Source: an uncultured Winogradskyella sp.
GTDB taxonomy: Bacteria > Bacteroidota > Bacteroidia > Flavobacteriales > Flavobacteriaceae
Reading direction: 5' to 3'
Assembly (NCBI RefSeq): GCF_947501905.1
Contig: NZ_CANMXL010000004.1
Coordinates: forward strand, 80,777 to 144,776
Length of the DNA: 64,000 nt
Part shown: in pieces, positions 27,486-36,848 of the stretch
Layout of the letters: the number at the start of each line of letters is the position of its first letter
How positions within the stretch are numbered: the first letter of the stretch is position 1
Notes under the pieces: model-generated
What the model saw: the letters and a program-made list of their open reading frames with translations, nothing else
The model's database searches: none
What the model was told of the DNA's origin: nothing
Translations under genes and position numbers: made by a program

Positions 27486-30059
27486 TTATTGATATGAGTT
27501 GTAATTATAACCGTCAATATAAGAATTATCTATCATTGCGTTACGTCTTAAAGTTTCATTATGCATTTGTGTTTGCAAACCAAGAGCTTTGGTGCTATTA
27601 TTTTTTTTCTTGAATATACCTTTAATACTGTTATAATCAATGAAATACTGCAATCTTACAGACAGAATGTGATTAATGTCTTGATCAAATAAATCACCTA
27701 AACTTTCAAAATAATTGTCTTCAGAATTTGTTCCAGCATTGAATAATTGATTTCTATATAATGCAGTTAAAAAACTTCCTGGTCCAACTTGCCATGTGTA
27801 ATTTAAGTCTAAGTTCCATGTATTAAAATTCACATTAGAATCTCCTAATCCTAATTCATCCCATGTATTAGCTTGCTCAACAAGAGTACCATCTTCTTGC
27901 AAGAAATATGGGTTATTATCATAATTCACAGTAGACCAGAAGTTCCTTAAGGTTAATGATACCGTATGAAAAGGATTAAAAGTGTAACTGCCAGACAAAG
28001 AATTCTCTATTGTTATGATGTCTCTTTCTCCAAAAATGATTTCTCCATCAATGTTATTAGAATTGTTAGCAAATCCTCGACTACCTTTGTTATTTTGATA
28101 CGAATAATTAAAACCTAATCTAAATTTATCACTCAGACGAAGGGCAGGAGAGACATTAAATCTATACCCAAAAAGATCTCTTTCGCTATCAAAAGCATGG
28201 AATGTATTTGCACCTAATCCAACAGATAGTAATTTATTTTCATTGGTGTTAATGTCAGCACGAATAAAACCAATATTCTCAAACACAAAAAAGCGCTTAT
28301 TCTCAAAATCTCTTGGCTCAAAAAAATCGAATTGCTTGCCAGGTTCAAAATTAATACTTCCCCTTAATCTCAATAACTTTTTTGTCTGTGCATTTACAAA
28401 GAATCCAAAATTTGTTCCTGAGAATTCACCTGGCTTGTAAAGTCGTCTGTAGTTGACGTAGAAATTCGCGAAGAAACTATTTAGCTTTTCAGTAGGTTCA
28501 AATATTCTGTAATTAATATCAATTCCAAAATTGTTGAAGTTGTTTCTAAAATTTAAACCAATATCGTTTATATCAAACTTATCATTAGAAAAACTATGAT
28601 CAAAGCTATATCTGAATTTTCCGTGAGATTTACCAATTCTAAAAAATGAATTAAAACCAAATTCGCCATCTAAATCAAACTCTGTCTGGCTAACTTTAAG
28701 GTCAGTTCTGATATTATAAGTATTACGTTTGTTGTTAATATTTGCAACTAATGCACCTGAATACGCATCTCTAAACTCTGACCCATTACGCCAAACACTT
28801 GTGTTTACAATACCTATTGAAGAATTACCATTAAACTGCTGGTCGATTACAAATATATTATAGTTGGTAAGTGGTTCTATAATCTCATTTCTGCTCTCAT
28901 CTGTGACATTATTAGTAACAACAGCTTCTGTTTTTTCGGTTACAGCATTAAAAATACCAATACCTAATCCGTTTTCATTTCTTCCAGAAATTTTTAATGC
29001 ATTAAGCACTTTAACATTGTCAGGGACATTACTTACACTTTCTTCATCAGTGATGTCAATACTACCTCTTGGTGCAGCACCAATTCTTCTTGAGAAGAAT
29101 AAATTACCTTTATTAAATAAATCTACACCTTCAGTAAAAAATTGTCGCTGTTCTCCAAAAGTTTGTTCAAAAGGGCCTAGATTTAGTACCAAATTGTCGA
29201 AGCCTGCTTGACTAAAGTCAGGAATTAATGTAGCATCTAAAGTGATATTTTCTGTAATACCGTATTTAACATCCATTCCAAGCTTAAATGTTGGCTTATC
29301 GAAGTTGTCAAAAACTGTAGATGCAAATGGATAAAGATTAAGTCTTACAGGTGGTTCAATATCTTTTATTCCCTTAAGCTCTCCATGATATAAGCCAATA
29401 TTGCCTTTTGTTCTGTCTAATGGATTCCATGTGTATTGGGTATTATTGACCTGAAATCGTCTATGGAATTGCATTCCCCATGTTTTAACATCTTTTGAGA
29501 AACGCAACGTTCTGTAGGGGATTTTCATCTCTACAATCCACCCATCGTCCACAATTTTTACTGCGCTATCCCATACAGCACTCCATCCAAAATCCTCACC
29601 ATTATTAGGGTTGGCAATAGCATCGGCTTGTGTACCAGAACTAAAAACGAAAAATTCTGTATCGTTTTGTGCATCATTATTTGGATTGAGAACTACTAAA
29701 AAGAAGTCCGATTGTCCAAAATTATCACGGCTTGTTAACTGTCTTTGTATCTCTTCTGGTTTGTCATATAAATATGCTGAAATGTATATGGCATTATCAT
29801 CATAAGCCATTTTTACTATTGTCTTTTGATAATCTAATGGTTTTACACCCATTTCTGGTCTAAATTGTGTAAAGTCTGAAGCTATCTCTGCGTTTTCCCA
29901 TACAGCATCATCTAAAACACCATCAATTTTTGGAGCTGTACTTGTTCGCTGTATGTTTAATGTTTTTTTATTTTCTGGGTCTATGTTAACTTCTTGAGAG
30001 AAAGTAAAACTAAAGACACTAATAAAAAGAAGTAGAATAAAAATTGAACGTACGTTCAT
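27486..30059 (-). CDS. Outer-membrane protein with CBM9-like N-terminal domain (DUF5916 type)
   Basis: An 857-residue exported protein with a signal peptide (about 1-21). A beta-sandwich like the carbohydrate-binding family 9/DOMON domain spans about 35-225 (APKIDGVLDDAVWENAE...FTQFRPEMG). A long region rich in alternating aromatic/polar strands (about 240-857) should form an outer-membrane barrel. This layout is the DUF5916 family common in Bacteroidota. It lacks a TonB box and plug domain, so it is not a TonB receptor. Function unknown; the CBM9-like part suggests ligand binding. It is coupled to a LolD-like ATPase gene. Confidence 0.85.
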   Translation of the reverse strand: MNVRSIFILLLFISVFSFTFSQEVNIDPENKKTLNIQRTSTAPKIDGVLDDAVWENAEIASDFTQFRPEMGVKPLDYQKTIVKMAYDDNAIYISAYLYDKPEEIQRQLTSRDNFGQSDFFLVVLNPNNDAQNDTEFFVFSSGTQADAIANPNNGEDFGWSAVWDSAVKIVDDGWIVEMKIPYRTLRFSKDVKTWGMQFHRRFQVNNTQYTWNPLDRTKGNIGLYHGELKGIKDIEPPVRLNLYPFASTVFDNFDKPTFKLGMDVKYGITENITLDATLIPDFSQAGFDNLVLNLGPFEQTFGEQRQFFTEGVDLFNKGNLFFSRRIGAAPRGSIDITDEESVSNVPDNVKVLNALKISGRNENGLGIGIFNAVTEKTEAVVTNNVTDESRNEIIEPLTNYNIFVIDQQFNGNSSIGIVNTSVWRNGSEFRDAYSGALVANINNKRNTYNIRTDLKVSQTEFDLDGEFGFNSFFRIGKSHGKFRYSFDHSFSNDKFDINDIGLNFRNNFNNFGIDINYRIFEPTEKLNSFFANFYVNYRRLYKPGEFSGTNFGFFVNAQTKKLLRLRGSINFEPGKQFDFFEPRDFENKRFFVFENIGFIRADINTNENKLLSVGLGANTFHAFDSERDLFGYRFNVSPALRLSDKFRLGFNYSYQNNKGSRGFANNSNNIDGEIIFGERDIITIENSLSGSYTFNPFHTVSLTLRNFWSTVNYDNNPYFLQEDGTLVEQANTWDELGLGDSNVNFNTWNLDLNYTWQVGPGSFLTALYRNQLFNAGTNSEDNYFESLGDLFDQDINHILSVRLQYFIDYNSIKGIFKKKNNSTKALGLQTQMHNETLRRNAMIDNSYIDGYNYNSYQ

Positions 30060-30132
30060 AATTGATTGACTGATGATAGTTAGTAATGTATAAAAGATGT
30101 AATTATTACGCGATTGTTACACCTTAACAGCA

Positions 30133-30140
30133 CAAATCTA
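30133..30140 (-). promoter_or_regulatory. -7 promoter element of the DUF5916-lolD-like unit
   Basis: On the minus strand the bases read TAGATTTG (TAnnTTTG), 73 bases before the DUF5916 start. A correctly spaced TTG was not found. Confidence 0.45.
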
Positions 30141-30280
30141 CATTCTCATGATATGCGGTGCTCTTAATTAAAAGTTAAAAAGGTTTAAGAGTTGTTAATA
30201 TGCATTATTGAAAAATCTGACAACATCAAATTTGGAATACTTATTGTTCTAAGATTATTAGTTAATATTTAATTTTTTTA

Positions 30281-30541
30281 ATGAAGAAATACCCAAAACT
30301 ATTCTTAAGTCTTTTGCTAGATGCAATGGGCTATCTATCATTTATTATTCCAGGAATTGGTGAGTTTTCAGATGTTATCTGGGCACCGTTTTCTGGCTTT
30401 ATAATGACAAAACTTTATAAAGGCAAAGCAGGAAAAATTGCTGGTGTAATCGCTTTTTTAGAGGAAGCATTTCCTTTTAGTGATGTTATACCAACATTTA
30501 CTATCATGTGGATTTATACTTATATTATAAAAAGGAAGTAA
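30281..30541 (+). CDS. Small membrane protein, unknown function
   Basis: An 86-residue hydrophobic protein with probable spans at about 8-26 and 62-82, and a conspicuous FSDVIWAPFSGFIMTKLYKGKAGKI segment between them (about 30-54, in part). It is a single-gene unit ended by a strong hairpin. No family name can be given from the sequence alone. Confidence 0.7.
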   Translation: MKKYPKLFLSLLLDAMGYLSFIIPGIGEFSDVIWAPFSGFIMTKLYKGKAGKIAGVIAFLEEAFPFSDVIPTFTIMWIYTYIIKRK

Positions 30542-30543
30542 AC

Positions 30544-30572
30544 AAAAAAAGCACCTTAGAAGGTGCTTTTTT
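30544..30572. terminator. Bidirectional terminator
   Basis: AAAAAAGCACCTT pairs with AAGGTGCTTTTTT around a short loop, between the 86-residue membrane protein and the converging lipoprotein gene. Confidence 0.9.
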
Positions 30573-30588
30573 ATATATAAATATGTTA

Positions 30589-31158
30589 TTAGTTAACATT
30601 GTAAGTAAACGTAACTTCAACATCTGTTTCTCCACCTGCATTAGTAATATCACCATTGCTAACACCTGCAGCATCTTTTATTGGCTCGTGAATTAATGTC
30701 ACTGTTAAAGTATTACCAGTAGAAGCTGTTCCAGCAGTTAATGTAATAGTAATACCAACTGGGTCGCCATTTCCATCCGTATCAGCGTATGCAAATGATG
30801 AATTAGCAGATCCTGTAAACTCATAGAAAAATTGGTGTTCATCATCTTCTTGAGCAACTTCTAATGTTATGTTTTCAGCAGGTGTTTCAAGTTCGTTTAA
30901 TACTTGAACAGTTCCATTGTATGTTACACCTGCAGTTAAATCAGCATTTGTTACTACTGGTGGGTTAGGACCATCTCCATCTAAATCTTGTGATAACATT
31001 ACTACATTAGCTCCACCACCTTGAGGTGTTAGTGTTAAACGAAGGGTCGTTATTACTTCTTCTTCGTTTACTGGATCTGGATTGTCATCGTCTGATGAAC
31101 AAGAGACAATAAATAAAGAAGCAAGTAATGTTAAGAAAGATATTTTTAAAGTTTTCAT
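30589..31158 (-). CDS. Lipoprotein partner of the TonB receptor
   Basis: A 189-residue lipoprotein: signal MKTLKISFLTLLASLFIVSC with lipobox cysteine C20, then an Asp-rich SSDDDNPDP spacer and a beta-rich domain. The domain includes TTLRLTLTPQGGGANVVML and the Asp-rich QDLDGDGPNPP. It starts 19 bases after the TonB receptor stop, so it is the last gene of that unit. In other flavobacteria very similar proteins accompany such receptors and are labelled type 1 periplasmic binding fold (recall). A surface or periplasmic ligand-capture role is likely; the ligand is probably a metal or metal complex (inference). Confidence 0.78.
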   Translation of the reverse strand: MKTLKISFLTLLASLFIVSCSSDDDNPDPVNEEEVITTLRLTLTPQGGGANVVMLSQDLDGDGPNPPVVTNADLTAGVTYNGTVQVLNELETPAENITLEVAQEDDEHQFFYEFTGSANSSFAYADTDGNGDPVGITITLTAGTASTGNTLTVTLIHEPIKDAAGVSNGDITNAGGETDVEVTFTYNVN

Positions 31159-31177
31159 ATTTGTATTTTTTTGATTG

Positions 31178-33577
31178 TTAATAATTTAATTGTAATTGTA
31201 GCATAATATTTCTGCCTAAATCGTCTGCAAAATAACGCAATCTGTTTAGGTAGGTTCTGTAATTAGTATCTAATAAGTTGTTTATACTTAATCCTACATT
31301 TAATGCTACTTTTTTAGATATAGGAAAAGTGGCCTCACTGTAAAAATGTAATAGATGATATGCAGGTGGTGGCGTACTGATATCTACTAAGATAGTTTCA
31401 TTAGTGGAAGCAATAAAGGTTTCAAAATTAAAATCTGGAAATTCATTCTGTTCAAACACCCATTCGGACTTTAAGCTAGCCGAAAAGTTATTCCATTCAG
31501 GTTTAGTAAAGGTTATTGTATTATTTGTATTAAACGCAGGAATATCAATTATGGCTTGACTCTCTTTTGTGTCTTTTGCCTTAATAAAAGCAGAGAGGTT
31601 AGACCATTGAAAATTATTTGTAAATGCATAGCTAGTTGACAAATCCATACCAAAGAAAGCAGCATTCGTTTGTGTAAACTCCCAAACAGGGAAAGCGCCT
31701 CTTATCGTCTGTTCAATCCCAGATGGTCTTAAATACATAAAATCATTGATTCTATTATAAAAGGCATCTATGTTTAGATTGAATTTTGATTTCGATAAAT
31801 TATAAGTCAGAGAAATACGATTGGATATTTCTTGGTTTAAGCGTAAATCACCCAATTCAATTCGAGCTGCAGAGTGGTGTAGACCATCACTAAAAAGCTC
31901 AGAAGGATTAGGAGGTCTACTAGATAAACCATAATTAGCCAATAGATAACTATCATCATTTAGGTTATGCATAACACCAACAGATGCCGATATATTGTGA
32001 TAGTCAAATACTGGATTAGTTAGTAATTGCGTTCCTAAATCATCAATAATTATATCAGCAAAATCTGCATTATAACCACGTTCATTCCAACGAGATATTT
32101 GATAAAATTTCTTTGCATCTATTCTATTGAAATCGTAACGTAAACCAGCATCTAAAGTCAAGTCATCATTAATTACCCATTCCGTGGTACCGTAAACACC
32201 AAAATCATACTTATCATAATCTGGAATCAATCGTCTTACACCTGTATCTGGATTGGCAAAATTGTTTTGATATCTTCCCATAAAACCAAAAGTGACTTTT
32301 CGTTTTAAATTAGCATCTAACACAACATCTGCCATAATAGTGTGCGTTTGCAGGTTTAAGTCTAATGCAGGTGTATCTCTATCTTCACCTACACGAACAT
32401 CAAACTCAAAACGTTGATTATTCTGGTAGTCGTATTGTAAATTTAGCTTTCCAAAATTTTTAAAACGTTTATAATATAAAGCTTTTGCTAAATGATGTGT
32501 AATCTCTTGTTTTGGAGAATTAATATCATAGCTAAAATCTTCTACTATAAAAGGCTCTTGTGAGTTTATGGCATCAACCAAATCGCGAATATTTCCTATA
32601 TGAGCTGACCTTAAAATTCCGATTTCATTATTCAGGTAACTATAAAAGACTTCAAAACCAGATTCAAAAGTTTTCTTACCACCATTAATAGTAAATCCTT
32701 GAGAATTTATGCCTGTATTTGTTAGAACATAATCTGGAGCTTCGAAGTCACCATTTTGCTTTACAGTACCTTGAACATTAGCAAACCAACCACTCTGAAA
32801 TGTTTTGTTTAAAGAAGACGTAATATTATAACCACGCCCGTTTGTCTGTCCATTTATAGCCGTTTTGCCATAAAGTGTGTCTTTTAAGATTACACGAACA
32901 GGATTTATAACAATTACACCTCCAATGGCATCTCCACCATATTGTAAGGCACCAGAACCTTTAATAACTGAAATCTGATTAGCAGAATTAATATCTATAC
33001 TCGGTGCATGTTCAATACCCCATTCTTGGTCTTGTAAGCGCACATTGTTATTAACAATTAGCAGACGACTACTATGCATGCCATTAACCATAGGTTTTAC
33101 AATAGTATTTCCAGTATTAATAGAAGAAACACCAGGCACTTCTTTTAATGCATCACCAAGGCTTAAGCTACTGTATTTTTTTAACGCTTCAGAATTTATT
33201 ATGGTTTCTTGAGCTGTTAATGTCTCTTTTTTATTTCCCTGCGTCTTTATAGAAACTTCATTTAATTCTTCAATATGGTGCTCTAAATCTATAAGTTTAT
33301 AAATATCTCCATTAATCTCATATGTAAGTGTTTTTGTTTCACAACCTACATGAGAAATAATTAATGTCAATGAACCATTGCAAAGATTTTCAATCTTAAA
33401 CTTTCCATCAATGTCTGACGTCGTATACTTATCTAAAGTTTTGATATATATAGTCGCACCAATGATTGGTGTCTTATCATGAAAATCAATAAGTTCTCCA
33501 AGAAATATATTATTGCAGTCTTGGGAAAATCCTGAATAAAAGAATGTTAAAGCTACTATTATAAAAAATCGCTTCAT
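31178..33577 (-). CDS. TonB-dependent outer-membrane receptor, probable metal uptake
   Basis: A 799-residue receptor with a signal peptide (about 1-18) and a carboxypeptidase-regulatory-like domain (about 25-100). A plug domain follows (about 125-230; SLGDALKEVPGVSSINTG, GSGALQYGGDAIGGVIVI), then a 22-strand type barrel ending in an aromatic residue (LQLQLNY). PSELFSDGLHHSAARIELGD (about 555-574) resembles a segment of ZnuD-like zinc receptors. It sits between a His/Cys-rich small protein and a partner lipoprotein, which supports metal uptake, zinc or copper being most likely (inference). No metal-specific regulator site was recognised. Confidence 0.85.
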   Translation of the reverse strand: MKRFFIIVALTFFYSGFSQDCNNIFLGELIDFHDKTPIIGATIYIKTLDKYTTSDIDGKFKIENLCNGSLTLIISHVGCETKTLTYEINGDIYKLIDLEHHIEELNEVSIKTQGNKKETLTAQETIINSEALKKYSSLSLGDALKEVPGVSSINTGNTIVKPMVNGMHSSRLLIVNNNVRLQDQEWGIEHAPSIDINSANQISVIKGSGALQYGGDAIGGVIVINPVRVILKDTLYGKTAINGQTNGRGYNITSSLNKTFQSGWFANVQGTVKQNGDFEAPDYVLTNTGINSQGFTINGGKKTFESGFEVFYSYLNNEIGILRSAHIGNIRDLVDAINSQEPFIVEDFSYDINSPKQEITHHLAKALYYKRFKNFGKLNLQYDYQNNQRFEFDVRVGEDRDTPALDLNLQTHTIMADVVLDANLKRKVTFGFMGRYQNNFANPDTGVRRLIPDYDKYDFGVYGTTEWVINDDLTLDAGLRYDFNRIDAKKFYQISRWNERGYNADFADIIIDDLGTQLLTNPVFDYHNISASVGVMHNLNDDSYLLANYGLSSRPPNPSELFSDGLHHSAARIELGDLRLNQEISNRISLTYNLSKSKFNLNIDAFYNRINDFMYLRPSGIEQTIRGAFPVWEFTQTNAAFFGMDLSTSYAFTNNFQWSNLSAFIKAKDTKESQAIIDIPAFNTNNTITFTKPEWNNFSASLKSEWVFEQNEFPDFNFETFIASTNETILVDISTPPPAYHLLHFYSEATFPISKKVALNVGLSINNLLDTNYRTYLNRLRYFADDLGRNIMLQLQLNY

Positions 33578-33649
33578 TAAAAAAATAATAAATGTGTAAT
33601 TAAAACACCTCTAATATGATGTTTTAAAAGAATGAATTTCAGTTTTTAA

Positions 33650-33982
33650 TTAAACTGAAGTAGGTGGGCCTCTGAGAGAAGTTTGAAGCCTTTGATAATC
33701 GCTTATAAAAGTATACTGTGATTTTATCTCAAGTCTTACTTGTTCAATTTCTAGAACATTTATAGGCTTTAATAAATGAACATATTGTGTATTGAGTTTA
33801 AATTTGTAAAAGTCACAATCTATATCTAACTCGTGTAAATGTGATGTAGATTCACCATAACACACTTCGTGCTCATGATTTTGAAATCCATGAGAGAATT
33901 TCACTAAAGCAGGAGTAATTATAGCAATAACGAGTGTTAAAGCTATAATTTTGAAGCAGATATGTTCTGTGTTTATTCTCAA
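33650..33982 (-). CDS. Small membrane-anchored His/Cys-rich protein, probable metal binder
   Basis: A 110-residue protein with one N-terminal span (about 10-28). The motif HGFQNHEHEVCYGESTSHLH continues to ELDIDCDFYKF (about 31-60): six histidines and two cysteines within about 30 residues, a plausible metal-binding site outside the membrane. It has no in-frame ATG and starts at TTG (33980-33982), overlapping the TGA of the upstream gene as TTGA. It lies 72 bases before the TonB receptor. Its role as a metal carrier or sensor next to that receptor is inference. Confidence 0.72.
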   Translation of the reverse strand: MRINTEHICFKIIALTLVIAIITPALVKFSHGFQNHEHEVCYGESTSHLHELDIDCDFYKFKLNTQYVHLLKPINVLEIEQVRLEIKSQYTFISDYQRLQTSLRGPPTSV

Positions 33983-34473
33983 TCTATAAATCGACTTAAA
34001 CCAAAGCGTCTCAACATTTTCTTTTCAAAATTCCAGAAAAATTGAAACTGCCCAAATAACCACCCAAAGATAACTAAAAGGATTTGGTAAAAAATTAGCC
34101 CAATGATAATAAATAATACCCAATATATAAAAGGGTTTAGGTTTTCTTTAGTAATTCCTATAAGCTTTATAATTGGCCTGCCTATAAACATTGAAGAACT
34201 ACCAGTAATGGCAAAGACTATAAAAACACGTATCATTTCCCATTTCTGGTCAAGAATCCACTTTTTTTCTAGTTTTTTGAATAGAAATAGTATAAACTTA
34301 AGTAATACAAAAAACAAAGCTGCTGCAAATATAACTGTAGCGATAACCCCAAATTTACTAATTACAGCATTTGATATTTTATATGATGTGTAGGCTAAAG
34401 CAATAATTCCTAGAAAAGGAAATAATAATTGCCAATCTTGGGTAATTTCCCAACGTTTTTTAAATTTTTCCAT
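33979..34473 (-). CDS. Membrane protein of unknown function (DUF6787-like)
   Basis: A 164-residue protein with three to four spans (about 16-32, 42-64, 82-100 and 115-140). Its C-terminus, FGQFQFFWNFEKKMLRRFGL, resembles a flavobacterial domain-of-unknown-function family (DUF6787 from memory). Its stop overlaps the TTG start of the His/Cys-rich protein, so the two are coupled. Function unknown. Confidence 0.72.
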   Translation of the reverse strand: MEKFKKRWEITQDWQLLFPFLGIIALAYTSYKISNAVISKFGVIATVIFAAALFFVLLKFILFLFKKLEKKWILDQKWEMIRVFIVFAITGSSSMFIGRPIIKLIGITKENLNPFIYWVLFIIIGLIFYQILLVIFGWLFGQFQFFWNFEKKMLRRFGLSRFID

Positions 34474-34499
34474 AGCGTTAAAAACGCAGCAAATTTACA

Positions 34500-34937
34500 T
34501 TAAATTCTAGGAGTAAACGGCCCTAGTTTTTGTTTATATTTTAATTGAAAATAAATAAAGTAGTTGTAAAGTTTATAGTTAATCTCATAGCCATAATCTT
34601 CTCTATTGTTATAATCTATTCTTAGTTCATATAAGTTAGAATCAAATTGTAAAGGTTGATTTACTCTAATATTCCAATTGTTTACATAAATCTGATTTCG
34701 AGCCTCCATGTACTCTTGCGAGTAATAGTGTCTGGGTCTAGCAGTGGTAATCAACCAGGCATTAAAACCAGGTTCAATAATAATAATTTCATAAGCATTT
34801 TCATCACTATCGATAACTACAGTATCATTAGCAACAAGGCTTTCTTCACGTTCTTCACTAACTGGTTTTGGACCATCAATAGATTTACAGCTTGCGACTA
34901 GTATTAATACGAGTAGAAATGGAATAATCTTTTTCAT
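34500..34937 (-). CDS. Lipoprotein of unknown function (DUF6146-like)
   Basis: A 145-residue lipoprotein: signal MKKIIPFLLVLILVASC with C17 as lipid site. A short acidic spacer precedes a compact domain with YEIIIIEPGFNAWLITTARP and YYSQEYMEARNQIYVNNWN (about 49-90). I recall similar flavobacterial proteins as DUF6146. It is 26 bases upstream of the membrane protein and leads this group. The -7 region upstream, TACCTTTA at about 34942-34949, misses the consensus by one base. Confidence 0.75.
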   Translation of the reverse strand: MKKIIPFLLVLILVASCKSIDGPKPVSEEREESLVANDTVVIDSDENAYEIIIIEPGFNAWLITTARPRHYYSQEYMEARNQIYVNNWNIRVNQPLQFDSNLYELRIDYNNREDYGYEINYKLYNYFIYFQLKYKQKLGPFTPRI

Positions 34938-35083
34938 AATATAAAGGTATTAAATATTGAATTTGTTTGAGAGTTTTGATTTGTATTTAACACTTCAAAT
35001 TACCGAATACATATAAAATCTTAAAAGTCAAAATGCGTTACTTAGACTTTTTGTTGAGTAAACTCTAGATATAGATGAGTAAC

Positions 35084-35113
35084 AAAAAAAAAGCAGCTAT
35101 AAAAGCTGCTTTT
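35084..35113 (-). terminator. Terminator of the DUF937 gene
   Basis: AAAAGCAGCT pairs with AGCTGCTTTT; on the minus strand it is followed by a run of T. It lies 23 bases beyond the DUF937 stop. Confidence 0.85.
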
Positions 35114-35135
35114 AAATATATAAAGCTAGAAATTA

Positions 35136-35786
35136 CTATCTGCCAAACAATCCGCCTAACAATCCGCCAAGACCACCTTTTTTCTTAGAACCACCTCCAA
35201 GTACCATTCCTGCTACATCATCTACAATGCTTCCGTCACCATCAGCATCTAAGATTTGTTCTAAGAAACCTTGTTCTTTTGTTCTAGGTCCAGATTGACT
35301 TGCGCCACCTAGCAAACCACCAAGTAAATCACCTAAACCACTTTGAGAACTTACATTATTTTGACGTGACTGCTTACCTAAAACACCCATAAGAATTGGA
35401 GCGGCCACCTTTAAAATATTTCCAACCGACCCCGCATCAAGTCCTGCTTTTTGACCAATAACTTGTTGTACACCTTGTTGTCTTTGTCCAAGAATGTGTC
35501 CTAAAATTTTTGAACCATCAGTTTTTACTTCTTCGTTTACGCCACCTCCAAAAAGACCGCTTAAGTTATCTAAAATACTACCATCGTGTTTATCATTTAG
35601 AGCACCCATCAATCCTTGAGCTCCTTCAGGAGTTGAAGCATTGCGTTCCATTGCTTTCATTAAAACAGGTAATGCCATTGTTAATACACTACTTGTTTTT
35701 CCTTGGTCTGTGTTTGTAGAACCAGAAACACCACTGATAATTGTTTTTCCTAAATCGCTATTGAGTAAGTCTAAAATTCCTGACAT
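35136..35786 (-). CDS. DUF937 domain protein (YidB-like)
   Basis: A 216-residue soluble protein. MSGILDLLNSDLGKTIISGVS and the internal MALPVLMKAMERNA / MGALNDKHDGSILDNLSGLFGGG pattern are typical of DUF937 proteins. The repeated Gly-rich GLLGG blocks continue into the C-terminus (LLGGLFGR). DADGDGSIVDDVAGM (about 181-195) looks like a calcium-loop-type Asp cluster. Function unknown. Transcribed alone. Confidence 0.85.
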   Translation of the reverse strand: MSGILDLLNSDLGKTIISGVSGSTNTDQGKTSSVLTMALPVLMKAMERNASTPEGAQGLMGALNDKHDGSILDNLSGLFGGGVNEEVKTDGSKILGHILGQRQQGVQQVIGQKAGLDAGSVGNILKVAAPILMGVLGKQSRQNNVSSQSGLGDLLGGLLGGASQSGPRTKEQGFLEQILDADGDGSIVDDVAGMVLGGGSKKKGGLGGLLGGLFGR

Positions 35787-35828
35787 GTTTTTTTAAAGTA
35801 TTAATTAATAATTAGAGTAACAATGTAC

Positions 35829-35858
35829 GAAAAAAGTCTCAATGAAAATTGAGACTTT
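35829..35858 (-). terminator. Terminator of the serC-serA unit
   Basis: AAAGTCTCAAT and ATTGAGACTTT pair around GAAA, with a T run on the minus-strand side, 26 bases beyond serA. Confidence 0.85.
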
Positions 35859-35884
35859 AGTTCGATATTAACAATACTATTTAG

Positions 35885-36835
35885 TTATTTGAGTATGCTT
35901 ACAATTTGTGAAGCCAATTCTGTACCAATTCTGTCTTGAGCTTCATTGGTTGCAGCACCTGTGTGAGGTGTTAAGGATAATGCAGGATTCATTAATAACT
36001 GAATTTCTGGCTGTGGTTCTTTTTCAAATACATCTAATGCAGCTCTAGCAACTTTTCCGCTTTCTATAGCTCTTACAAGAGCAACTTCATTAATAACACC
36101 ACCACGAGCAGCATTAGCTATAATAACCCCATCTTTCATTTGCTTAAATTCAGCTTCATCAATGACATAATTCTTTTGAGCTGGAACGTGCAGTGTTAAG
36201 AAATCTGCTTGTTTTAAAACCTCTTCCTTAGATACTGTTTCTATATTGAAGTTTACTTTCTGTCCATCAAAAAACTCTAATTCTAAGTCTGCAGCATCCA
36301 TAAAAGGATCAAAAGCTACCACTTTCATTCCTGCTCCAATTGCAACTTTAGCAGTTGCTTGTCCAATACGTCCAAAGCCTAGAACACCTAAGGTTTTTCC
36401 TTTAAGCTCAGTTCCTTTTGCATAAGACTTTTTCAAAACCTTAAATTTTGAATCACCTTCGAGAGGCATATCGCGATTAGAGTTATGTAAAAAACGTGCT
36501 AATCCATAAAAATGTCCAAATACCAATTCTGCAACAGAATGAGATGATGCAGCAGGCGTATTAATAACATGTAATCCCTTGCTACGCGCATAATCTACAT
36601 CGATATTGTCCATACCAACACCACCACGACCAATTATTTTTAGGCTAGGGCAGTTGTCAATAATATTTTTGCGAACAGTCGTTGCACTTCTAACCAATAG
36701 AACTGCGATTTCTTTTTCGTTGATGTAATTTTCTAACTGCTCTTGCGCAACAGTTGTTGTTAAGACTTCAAAACCAGCAGTTTCTAATGCGTCTATTCCG
36801 CTTTGAGAAACACCATCGTTTGCTAATACTTTCAT
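35885..36835 (-). CDS. serA: D-3-phosphoglycerate dehydrogenase, short form without ACT domain
   Basis: A 316-residue dehydrogenase for the first step of serine synthesis. The ATG at 36835 (MKVLANDGVSQSG) is preferred over an in-frame TTG two codons upstream. The NAD-binding motif is GVLGFGRIGQATAKVAIGAGMKV (about 146-168, in part). The catalytic arginine is in NAARGG (about 234-239) and the catalytic histidine in TPHTGAATNEA (about 290-300). It lacks the C-terminal ACT domain, so no serine feedback through that domain is expected. Only 13 bases separate it from serC. serB is not nearby. Other 2-hydroxyacid dehydrogenases are an alternative, but pairing with serC settles the role. Confidence 0.9.
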   Translation of the reverse strand: MKVLANDGVSQSGIDALETAGFEVLTTTVAQEQLENYINEKEIAVLLVRSATTVRKNIIDNCPSLKIIGRGGVGMDNIDVDYARSKGLHVINTPAASSHSVAELVFGHFYGLARFLHNSNRDMPLEGDSKFKVLKKSYAKGTELKGKTLGVLGFGRIGQATAKVAIGAGMKVVAFDPFMDAADLELEFFDGQKVNFNIETVSKEEVLKQADFLTLHVPAQKNYVIDEAEFKQMKDGVIIANAARGGVINEVALVRAIESGKVARAALDVFEKEPQPEIQLLMNPALSLTPHTGAATNEAQDRIGTELASQIVSILK

Positions 36836-36848
36836 TTTCAATTTATTT

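Noticed and set aside
27486..30059. TonB-dependent receptor identity for the DUF5916 protein
   Set aside because: No plug domain; the N-terminus is CBM9/DOMON-like.
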